Of a stretch of DNA of 64,000 bases, positions 46,946 through 53,651 are shown piece by piece. This DNA comes from Bacteroidales bacterium (lineage in GTDB: Bacteria > Bacteroidota > Bacteroidia > Bacteroidales > UBA932), in the NCBI GenBank assembly GCA_017549505.1, contig JAFYUS010000056.1, forward strand, positions 17,657-81,656, given 5' to 3'. Positions within the stretch are counted from its first letter, which is position 1. The number at the start of each line of letters is the position of its first letter. A program made the position numbers and the translations under genes. The notes below the pieces were generated by a model. The model was not told the DNA's origin. It saw only the letters and a program-made list of their open reading frames with translations, and made no database searches.

Positions 46946-47419
46946 TTATTCAGCCCAATTCTTATATGGGTTTTTCATTAACATAGAGTTGTAGTACTTC
47001 ACATCTCCGGTAACCTCCTCACCGAGCCACTCAGGCTTTACAAAAGCCTCGTCCTCTGAAGAAAGCTCAACTTCAGCCACTACAAGGCCTTCGTTGTCGC
47101 CGTAGAATTCGTCTACCTCAAATGTATGTTCACCAGCCTCAACGAGGTAACGTGTCTTGTCAATCACGCCTGGCTCGCAGATCTGAAGAAGGTCCATGAC
47201 TTCTGCAGCTGGAATTTCCTTCTCCCACTCGAAACGGCTTGCACCGCTTGCCGAGCCGATACCCTTGATGGTGATGAATCCCTTCTCACCTTTTACGCGC
47301 ACGCGTACTGTGCGCTCAGGAACTGAGCTGAGGTAACCCTGAGTGATGCGGGTAGCCTTCTTTGCAAACGGCTTGAAGTCGCCTGCAACCAAGAATTTTC
47401 TTTCGATTTCCTGTGCCAT
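46946..47419 (-). CDS. CYTH-domain protein, probable inorganic triphosphatase
   Basis: 157-residue cytosolic protein of the CYTH/triphosphate tunnel family. The hallmark ExExK is EIERKFLV at the N-terminus, with RVRVKGEKGFITIKG, FEVDEFYGDNEGLVVAEVEL as further tunnel strands. Small bacterial members usually hydrolyse inorganic triphosphate. An in-frame ATG six residues upstream (47437) lies inside the preceding gene; 47419 (MAQEIERKF) is used. Four bases from the previous gene. Confidence 0.93.
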   Translation of the reverse strand: MAQEIERKFLVAGDFKPFAKKATRITQGYLSSVPERTVRVRVKGEKGFITIKGIGSASGASRFEWEKEIPAAEVMDLLQICEPGVIDKTRYLVEAGEHTFEVDEFYGDNEGLVVAEVELSSEDEAFVKPEWLGEEVTGDVKYYNSMLMKNPYKNWAE

Positions 47420-47423
47420 GATA

Positions 47424-48062
47424 CTACTCGTTTGCAAGTGGTTTGTCCGACATACCGATCACACGCTTGATAGCCTGGAGGTAGTTGATGTTCTCAACTC
47501 CCTCGAGACCGCAGTCAGCGATGGTCTTCTTGATATCCTCGATCTCAGTTGACTCTGAGTTGATTGTAACGATCTTGGCGCCGTTGATAAGTACATTGCC
47601 TACCTCGCAGATGGTGTTGTTCACCATGTAGCCGAAACGCTGCTTGTGCACGCGTACAGCTGCAAGATCAGGATTAGCCTTCACCATGGCGATGAACTCG
47701 TCATAAGTGTACTCATCCTTGTCAAGAGCAGGCATCTCAACCATGAATGCTGGGAACACCTCGTTCTCAAGCACTGCGCGTGAGATAGGGAACTCACCCT
47801 TCATGAGAGGGTTCCACTGCTCGAGACCGTCAACAGTCTGGACATATGTCTTGATGTCCATCTTGCCGTTGCGGATCTTTGTGTTGTTGATGTCGTTCTT
47901 GCTTGAGATGATGTAAATCTCGTCGCTCTCGCGCTCCCATACCTTTTCAGGAACTGGTACTGAAAGACGAGCCATTCTCTTGTGTGCCTCGCAGAAGCAC
48001 TGTCCGAATGAGCGGAACTCGAAGCGTGGCTTCGAAATTTCTCCGATTTTCAATTCTGCCAT
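47424..48062 (-). CDS. CYTH-like protein of unknown function
   Basis: 212-residue soluble protein. FEFRSFG near the N-terminus, EIYIISSKNDINNTKIRNGK and the following MDIKTYV read like degenerate tunnel strands of the CYTH fold, and the C-terminal part carries EVGNVLING and YLQAIKRVIGM. It sits directly before a true CYTH gene (4-base gap), which supports a related role in phosphate or polyphosphate handling. I do not recognise a named family; fold assignment is inference. Confidence 0.7.
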   Translation of the reverse strand: MAELKIGEISKPRFEFRSFGQCFCEAHKRMARLSVPVPEKVWERESDEIYIISSKNDINNTKIRNGKMDIKTYVQTVDGLEQWNPLMKGEFPISRAVLENEVFPAFMVEMPALDKDEYTYDEFIAMVKANPDLAAVRVHKQRFGYMVNNTICEVGNVLINGAKIVTINSESTEIEDIKKTIADCGLEGVENINYLQAIKRVIGMSDKPLANE

Positions 48063-48081
48063 AGCTTACTATTCGCTAGGA

Positions 48082-48711
48082 TTAGAGTTCAGGAGCCTGC
48101 TCGATGTCAGCTACCTTTGTACCGTTTGCCTTACCCTTTGTAGGATCTGCATAAACGAACTCACCTGTTCCGTCCGGTACGCGTGAGAATGTGTGCTTCT
48201 TGTCGTTGTTGAAGCCTGAAACCTGGTTCCAACCTGCACCTTCCTCACCACGCTTGAATGAGCTGAGGACCTCATCCTTAGCGCTGTAAAGCTCGATGAA
48301 TACGTTCTTCTTACCTGAAAGACCGCCCTTGAACACATGGTTTGCGCTCTCATAAGCATAGTTAGGGTCACCATCTTCAGCTGGATCAGCAAGGTCTGAG
48401 CTCTCGAGAACTACGAATCCCTTTGCAGCGATCTTCATACCCTTGGCACCTGTCCAAGTTGTGCTCTTTCCACCATCCTTTGATGAGTCATACTTAACAA
48501 GGTAAACTCCCTCAAGAGAAATCTCCTTGTCAGTTGTGTTGTAAAGCTCGATGAACTTGTCAGCACCTGAAAGCTCATTGAGAGCGATTCCTGTCACCTT
48601 TGCCTCTTCCTTTCCTTCTTCCTTACCGCTACCGTCTACTGTAGGGTTCTCCTTGTTACATGCAACAAGTGCAAATGCAGCTGCAGCTGCGAATACGAAA
48701 AACTTTTTCAT
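48082..48711 (-). CDS. Lamin-tail-domain lipoprotein
   Basis: 209-residue predicted lipoprotein (lipobox LVAC, Cys18) with a charged linker and a single lamin-tail (LTD) domain: IALNELSGADKFIELYNTTD and ISLEGVYLVKYD followed by GFVVLES and HTFSRVPDGTGEF. LTDs are small immunoglobulin-like folds found in secreted bacterial proteins, often beside nucleases or phosphatases. No enzyme domain is attached here. Placed between the porin and CYTH-like genes in one direction. Confidence 0.85.
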   Translation of the reverse strand: MKKFFVFAAAAAFALVACNKENPTVDGSGKEEGKEEAKVTGIALNELSGADKFIELYNTTDKEISLEGVYLVKYDSSKDGGKSTTWTGAKGMKIAAKGFVVLESSDLADPAEDGDPNYAYESANHVFKGGLSGKKNVFIELYSAKDEVLSSFKRGEEGAGWNQVSGFNNDKKHTFSRVPDGTGEFVYADPTKGKANGTKVADIEQAPEL

Positions 48712-48752
48712 GATTGTTTGTGTTTAAAATTGTTAGTTATATGAATGAATGT

Positions 48753-50174
48753 TTAGAATGCAACCTGGAAACGGCATGCGAGCATATGATAGTCGATACC
48801 CTTGCTTGGGCTGTCTGGTGCGATGTCACCCGGATACTTTGTAACATTACCGTTTGCATCATATCCTGTACAATATGGATTCTTGGCAGTCTTGTCAGTA
48901 CCGTCCTGAGCGCCCTTAGCGTTTGCGAAGATATCCTGATCATTATACTGATAGTTGACAACGAACTTCACGTTTCTTGTAACATGGAAGTTGAGACCAA
49001 GAGAGTAAGCATATGCTGAACCACCCATGATATACTTTGAAATATTGAAGTCGCAATACTCTACGCGAGCACAAAGTTCGATATCTCCCCACTCCTTACC
49101 ATTGTTTGTACGAGTGTACTTAGCTCCGCCAGCGTCGTAGTTCTGAGTACCACCGAAGAGAAGATATCCAGCCTGAGCATACCATCCCCATGCCTGCTGC
49201 ATGTTAGGAGCCTCACCGTTCTTGTCAATATACTTCTGCTCGTCAACGAAAGGCTTGCGTGCGATATAAGCGCCCTCCCAACGGAGTCCCTTGTGGTGAC
49301 CTGCAAGCTCGAATGTGTAAGCAAGCTCATGGTCAAGATACTGTATAGCGTCAGTGTCGAGGAACTTCTTGCGGTTTACACCTGTAGTGTTACGGGTGCT
49401 GTAACGTACGGCATTATAACCGTCTGCACCTGAAGAAGTCTTAGGATTTCTGTAAGAAGCCGCTGCACCGATGTGGAGTGAAGTGGTCTTGTTGTTGATC
49501 GGACGATAAACGAGCTTTCCTGTGTATGAAAGTCCACAGTTCAAGCCATAATCCTTGTTACCATCCTGGAAAGCAGTCATTGTCTCAGCATCCTCAAGAG
49601 CAGGACCGAATACGCCGGCACTTGCCCAGATATGAGGAAGGGCATACTTGAAATTGATACCCATGTGACGTGAAGGCGCAAGATAAGTCACCATCGGACG
49701 CTCCATGAACTGGAGATAACGTGAAGTAGTGTTTCTCTGGATAGAGAAATTCTCCTTGAAGTTACCCATCTTGATCTCAAGGTTTTCAACACCTGTGAAA
49801 CCGAGATAAGCATCCTTGATCTCAGGAGTACCGCTGGTCCAGTCAGTATCGAGCTCACCGTACCAGTTCTTGTCGAGCTGAGCCTTTACTGCAAAACGGG
49901 TACGACGCATAAGCATACCGTTACCGATCTGGGTAAGATTCTTGTCATAGCCGAAGAATACGGCTGCATCACCCTGAACGCGTACGTCAAACCACATCTT
50001 GTAGTTAGCTTCCTTGTTCTGGAATACAAGGATACCGTCCTGTACAGTTGCATCAATCGGAACAGAGGTAACCTTCTGACCATACTGGTTCACCTCTTCA
50101 GCAGCATTCTGCTGAGCTGAGGCAGCAAATGACATCGATAATGCCAAAGCTGAAAGTAAAAGTACCTTTTTCAT
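48753..50174 (-). CDS. OprO/OprP-like outer-membrane porin
   Basis: 473-residue outer-membrane beta-barrel with a cleaved signal peptide (MKKVLLLSALALSMSFAASA). Alternating hydrophobic strands, periplasmic turns and the final aromatic residue (ACRFQVAF) fit a porin. RRTRFAVKAQLDKNWYGELD and SGTPEIKDAYLGF match the phosphate-selective porin O/P family. The neighbours (DUF47 and a Pit-like protein just upstream) support phosphate or polyphosphate as cargo. No -33/-7 consensus in the 34-base gap above it, so it is likely read with the upstream genes. Confidence 0.88.
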   Translation of the reverse strand: MKKVLLLSALALSMSFAASAQQNAAEEVNQYGQKVTSVPIDATVQDGILVFQNKEANYKMWFDVRVQGDAAVFFGYDKNLTQIGNGMLMRRTRFAVKAQLDKNWYGELDTDWTSGTPEIKDAYLGFTGVENLEIKMGNFKENFSIQRNTTSRYLQFMERPMVTYLAPSRHMGINFKYALPHIWASAGVFGPALEDAETMTAFQDGNKDYGLNCGLSYTGKLVYRPINNKTTSLHIGAAASYRNPKTSSGADGYNAVRYSTRNTTGVNRKKFLDTDAIQYLDHELAYTFELAGHHKGLRWEGAYIARKPFVDEQKYIDKNGEAPNMQQAWGWYAQAGYLLFGGTQNYDAGGAKYTRTNNGKEWGDIELCARVEYCDFNISKYIMGGSAYAYSLGLNFHVTRNVKFVVNYQYNDQDIFANAKGAQDGTDKTAKNPYCTGYDANGNVTKYPGDIAPDSPSKGIDYHMLACRFQVAF

Positions 50175-50208
50175 TGTCTTAAGGTTTTAATGGTTAATGT
50201 TAATTGGT

Positions 50209-51822
50209 TTATATTGATTTAATGAAATTCACCAGGTTGTCACCTTTGGAAAGGCCAAGCTTCTGTCTTAGTCTGTATCTGCTTATCTCCACGCTCTTGG
50301 GAGTTATGTTCATCAACGTTGCTATATACTTTGACGAGAAGCCTAATCTGAGGAGTGTCGCCAGACGTCTTTCCTGCTGTGTCAGGTCAGGGAAGTTCTC
50401 CGAAAGCTTGGCATTGAAGTCTTCGTGGAGAGATTCTGCCTGGGAGTAGAAATACTGGGAATCGACATCTCTTTCGTAGGAAAGTCTTTGTCTGAGAGAA
50501 GCTCCGAGCTCGGAAATAAGACCGTCGCGTTCCTTCTCATCCTTACTCTTGGCAAGCTTCTTTACTATCGCATTCAAAGACTCAAGATATTCCTTCTGTT
50601 CCACCATGCTCAAGGCAACATTCATCACTTCCTGCTTCTTCATCTCGACTGCATTATGGAGAGCCTGGTTCTCCGATATCACCACCTTGAGTTCCATATC
50701 ATTCAAAGCACGGCTGTTTTCATATATCTGTTGTTGCTGGGAATATACCAGTTTTTCCGTCGCTTCTCTGACAATTCTCTGCCGACGCGCATATCCGGCA
50801 AAAGTCAAAGCCACAAGCACAAGTATCGCAGCTGCCATGACAGTGAAATCCACAAGCTGTTCCTCATTGTTTCCCGACACATGCAGGATCGCATATGCAA
50901 TTACCATGGATCCTAAAGGAGCGGTAAGGAAGGCAAGTGCCTCTTTCGCATAAACTTCCATTTCCACCATACGGGTCTTCTTGACGATATCCGAGCCCGC
51001 CAATGCGGCGAACACAAGGGATCCGGGGGCAAGAGGGACAGCCTTGAGACCTATGAAATCATATGAAAACAGGGACAAGGCAACAGCAGTGGAAAGTCCT
51101 ACTGCAAGTATCGTATATACAGGAAAATCTCCATATATACTTGAGTTCTCATCACTGGTCTTACGCATCAGCGATGAAAGGGAGAGTATTGCACAGACCA
51201 GCACGGCCAAGACCACGAACAGATCTGCGGAAGTACCTGAGATCATATCCGCACCGATTCGAAGGAAACCTCCCCAGTTCAGTCCTAATGCGAATGCCGT
51301 AAGAACTATGGCTGCCATCACGGCGAAACGCATGTAATAAGACAGCGTTATAAGATGCATATGACATCGTTCAAGCGTCTTTTCTGCAAGAAGACGCAGA
51401 ATCGCTGACAAGACGAATGCAATTACCGGTGCTGCTATGAATGAAAGCAGAACATGAACATCCATCTCATAGCCTGAACTGATAAGGCACGCCTGAAATC
51501 CTCCCAGTATAGCATAGACAGAGGAACCGTTGATAGAGAACAGCCTGAGTACCAGCAGGATGATAAGTGACGAAAGCTGGATGATCATCAGAGACTGGCA
51601 GTCAACGATACCGACATACTGATCGGCAGGCATGATGATGCCACTCCCGGATGTATAGGTGAATGCGACAGCAGACAGAAGCGCTACCGACACAACAATC
51701 TTGAATGTAGACCTCCTCAGTGCACATGTAGGCACATATATTCCGAAAAGTACCGGATATTCGTTGGCAAAAAACCAGAAAGCCGATACAGCAAGGAACA
51801 ATATGAGGCAGATTACAGTCAT
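50209..51822 (-). CDS. Pit-like membrane domain fused to coiled coil and LuxR-type DNA-binding domain
   Basis: 537-residue chimera. Residues 1-345 hold about nine TM helices arranged like a Pit (PHO4) phosphate carrier, but signature sites look changed: GND/SND-type motifs appear as ANEYPV and GSDIVK, and the PTST loop as NGSSVY, so transport may be lost. Residues 350-445 are a coiled coil; 478-537 are a GerE/LuxR helix-turn-helix (LTQQERRLATLLRLGFSSKYIA... to LRQKLGLSKG) of the Bacteroidetes membrane-regulator type. Starts one base after the DUF47 gene stop and precedes the porin gene. I infer a membrane-bound phosphate-responsive transcription factor. I know of no described protein with this make-up. 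Confidence 0.82.
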   Translation of the reverse strand: MTVICLILFLAVSAFWFFANEYPVLFGIYVPTCALRRSTFKIVVSVALLSAVAFTYTSGSGIIMPADQYVGIVDCQSLMIIQLSSLIILLVLRLFSINGSSVYAILGGFQACLISSGYEMDVHVLLSFIAAPVIAFVLSAILRLLAEKTLERCHMHLITLSYYMRFAVMAAIVLTAFALGLNWGGFLRIGADMISGTSADLFVVLAVLVCAILSLSSLMRKTSDENSSIYGDFPVYTILAVGLSTAVALSLFSYDFIGLKAVPLAPGSLVFAALAGSDIVKKTRMVEMEVYAKEALAFLTAPLGSMVIAYAILHVSGNNEEQLVDFTVMAAAILVLVALTFAGYARRQRIVREATEKLVYSQQQQIYENSRALNDMELKVVISENQALHNAVEMKKQEVMNVALSMVEQKEYLESLNAIVKKLAKSKDEKERDGLISELGASLRQRLSYERDVDSQYFYSQAESLHEDFNAKLSENFPDLTQQERRLATLLRLGFSSKYIATLMNITPKSVEISRYRLRQKLGLSKGDNLVNFIKSI

Positions 51823-51823
51823 C

Positions 51824-52471
51824 CTACATCGTCCTCCTGATTGCCATCACAGCAAGCTGGTCAGCAACGTTTTCAGCAGCCTTCGAAAGATTCTCGATAT
51901 GAAGGGCAAAATAACGCAGATGGAACTTCTCACTCAACTTGAGATTTGTCATATTGTGGAAAACCCTGCGCTTTATCGTCTGGGAATACTTGACAGCCTC
52001 TTTTTCATAGAAATAAGACCTACTGATCTTGTCAGGAACGGTCTCAGGGGCTTTGAAATAGGCTTTTGCTGCCGGAACTACAGCTTCTACGGCAAGTGTA
52101 GAGAACTCAGTCAACTTCATGAATTCAGGATTCAGTTCCGAAGGGATGAAAGGAGTCTCTATTTCAAACTGAAAAAGGCTGTCATACAGAATGCCGGTAA
52201 TATTCCTTGTCTTCTCAAACAGACGCATGATATCTCCTCTGGAGCGTACCAGTGCAGTCTGGGTATAAAGGGCATTCTCAATTTCTCTTCTCAACACTTC
52301 AGCTTCGCTCTCAAGAGCAGACATCTTCTTGAGATTTTCGTTGAAGTCCATCTTGTTTGAATACAGATAATTCCGGACTCCGTCCTTGAACACCAGAACC
52401 GCCTGATCCATCAGGTCGAAATATCTGTCTATATCCTCGATAAGCTTGTTTGACTTCTTCTTTCCGAACAT
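51824..52471 (-). CDS. DUF47 (PhoU-like) Pit-accessory protein
   Basis: 215-residue all-helical protein of the DUF47/PhoU-like family, which normally pairs with Pit phosphate carriers. FGKKKSNKLIEDIDRYFDLMDQA, EVLRREIENALYTQTALVRSRGDIMRL-type helices and FALHIENLSKAAENVADQL fit the family (quoted in part). Directly upstream of, and one base from, the Pit-like fusion gene, so the pair is translationally linked. In the usual pair DUF47 gates or stabilises the carrier; here it may pass a signal to the DNA-binding fusion protein. Promoter candidate at 52493-52500. Confidence 0.9.
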   Translation of the reverse strand: MFGKKKSNKLIEDIDRYFDLMDQAVLVFKDGVRNYLYSNKMDFNENLKKMSALESEAEVLRREIENALYTQTALVRSRGDIMRLFEKTRNITGILYDSLFQFEIETPFIPSELNPEFMKLTEFSTLAVEAVVPAAKAYFKAPETVPDKISRSYFYEKEAVKYSQTIKRRVFHNMTNLKLSEKFHLRYFALHIENLSKAAENVADQLAVMAIRRTM

Positions 52472-52492
52472 TTCCTTTCACTATATATGAAG

Positions 52493-52500
52493 CAAAGATA
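52493..52500 (-). promoter_or_regulatory. -7 promoter box for the DUF47-Pit/LuxR operon
   Basis: Minus-strand TATCTTTG, exact TAnnTTTG match, 21 bases before the DUF47 start. No perfect -33 TTG at the normal distance, which fits an activator-dependent promoter. Confidence 0.6.
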
Positions 52501-52522
52501 TAATTTTTTACGAACATATAAC

Positions 52523-52658
52523 TTGTAGAGGAAGAACGGCAAGAACCAGCAACAAATGTAGAGGTATATAAATTCAAATATTACTCTCTGAATTTCAATA
52601 TATTAGACCACATATATACACCTCTGCACAACCCCGTTGTAGAGAGGAATTGTAGAGG
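52523..52658. promoter_or_regulatory. Cluster of TTGTAGAGG motifs upstream of the DUF47-Pit/LuxR promoter
   Basis: TTGTAGAGG at 52523-52531, TGTAGAGG at 52557-52564, an inverted CCTCTGCACAA at 52621-52631, TTGTAGAG at 52637-52644 and TTGTAGAGG at 52650-52658. The region 52501-52673 has no gene. The repeats lie just beyond the -7 box, the right place for an activator or repressor array. Confidence 0.55.
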
Positions 52659-52673
52659 TTTTTTAGAGAAAAA

Positions 52674-52709
52674 AACGAGGACCTTTGCGTCACCGCGGAG
52701 GTCCTCGTT
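52674..52709 (-). terminator. Terminator after the toxin-antitoxin pair
   Basis: 11-bp stem AACGAGGACCT (52674-52684) / AGGTCCTCGTT (52699-52709), 14-nt loop, A-run on the exit side of the minus strand (U-run in the transcript). Confidence 0.8.
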
Positions 52710-52777
52710 AAAACTATAACCCTATTATTAACAACTAAACTAACCGATTTAGAGTAATTGCAAAGGGTGTGCCAAAA

Positions 52778-53080
52778 TTAAATAAGAAACGTACCGATTT
52801 CAGAAATTTCGATTTTAACATTAACATCCATGGCTTTGAATAATTTTGACATATTAGCCAAAGTAATGTTATAACCTTTCTCTATTCGTGATATTTGAGA
52901 GCGCTGAACTCCCACACGGGCTCCTAATTCTTCCTGTGTGAGATTCTTCAGTATACGCGCACGTCTTATCGCTTCACCGACATAAAACTGTTCCAATTCA
53001 ACCTCATATTCATCTCTATTCTGATTACCCTTGACTCCTAGAACCAAGTCTTCAACCGTATCAATGCTATATAGTTTCAT
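52778..53080 (-). CDS. higA: HigA-like antitoxin (Xre-type HTH)
   Basis: 100-residue DNA-binding protein with a helix-turn-helix of the Xre/Cro type: LTQEELGARVGVQRSQISRI and EKGYNITLANMSKLFKAM. It overlaps the upstream toxin gene by 14 bases, the usual toxin-first HigBA layout. It is expected to neutralise the toxin and repress the operon. Terminator at 52674-52709. Confidence 0.88.
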   Translation of the reverse strand: MKLYSIDTVEDLVLGVKGNQNRDEYEVELEQFYVGEAIRRARILKNLTQEELGARVGVQRSQISRIEKGYNITLANMSKLFKAMDVNVKIEISEIGTFLI

Positions 53081-53453
53081 AATTCCTTGAATTTTTACTT
53101 CTTAAATACTCATTTCGTATACTGACCGCCTTCTCCAATTCCTTGATAGGAACTTTTGACGTTTTCTTAATAAATCCATGAGTAGCGACAACTACTCTTC
53201 TCTCATCCTTATCCCAGAAAGCCAACAACCTATAACGTTTACCTTTCCATACTGTCCTGAATTCCCATATCTCATCAGTAAGTTTCTTAAAAAGTTCTTG
53301 ATCTATCATGACTTCAGCTTTTCTGATATTGGACAATATCTTCAGTCGAGCCTTAAGATCCTGCTCTTTTAGGAAGTCTATGACATCCTCCGTAAATAAC
53401 GTTGTGAAACGTCTGTCTGACTTAGTCAAACAAATTTCTCCCGGTGTTTCCAT
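53067..53453 (-). CDS. higB: HigB/RelE-type (Gp49-like) toxin
   Basis: 128-residue basic protein of the RelE/HigB Gp49-like family, ribosome-dependent mRNA interferases. DQELFKKLTDEIWEFRTVWKGKRYRLLAFWDKDERRVVVATHGFIKKTSKVP is the characteristic beta-sheet core (cited as positions about 51-102; key segments EIWEFRTVWKGKRYR and ATHGFIKK). Paired with the overlapping Xre antitoxin. A -7 box almost touches the ATG, so the message would be leaderless or the real start lies a little inside. Lower GC than neighbours, in keeping with transfer. Confidence 0.87.
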   Translation of the reverse strand: METPGEICLTKSDRRFTTLFTEDVIDFLKEQDLKARLKILSNIRKAEVMIDQELFKKLTDEIWEFRTVWKGKRYRLLAFWDKDERRVVVATHGFIKKTSKVPIKELEKAVSIRNEYLRSKNSRNYETI

Positions 53454-53455
53454 TG

Positions 53456-53463
53456 CAAATATA
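53456..53463 (-). promoter_or_regulatory. -7 promoter box for the toxin-antitoxin operon
   Basis: Minus-strand TATATTTG, exact consensus, two bases before the toxin ATG. Confidence 0.45.
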
Positions 53464-53528
53464 ATACTTGTTTCTATTTATGTAAACATTCTATAATATA
53501 AAATTACCGGAAGCAAAATTGTGAAGTA

Positions 53529-53645
53529 TTATCCGCATACCGAAAATGTATGCGGATAAATAAAAAAATCGCCTTCTCATAGCTATGAGATGGCGATTTG
53601 CATGCAGAAATTTGTTCGATTTTTATGAAAAATCGAACAAATTTC
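53529..53645. terminator. Three consecutive hairpins between rnr and the toxin-antitoxin operon
   Basis: Stem 1: TTATCCGCATAC / GTATGCGGATAA (53529-53540, 53548-53559). Stem 2: AAATCGCC..CTCAT with its complement (53567-53599). Stem 3: 18 bp, GAAATTTGTTCGATTTTT with its complement (53607-53624, 53628-53645), next to the rnr stop. Stem 3 or 2 is the probable rnr terminator. Confidence 0.75.
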
Positions 53646-53651
53646 ATGTGA

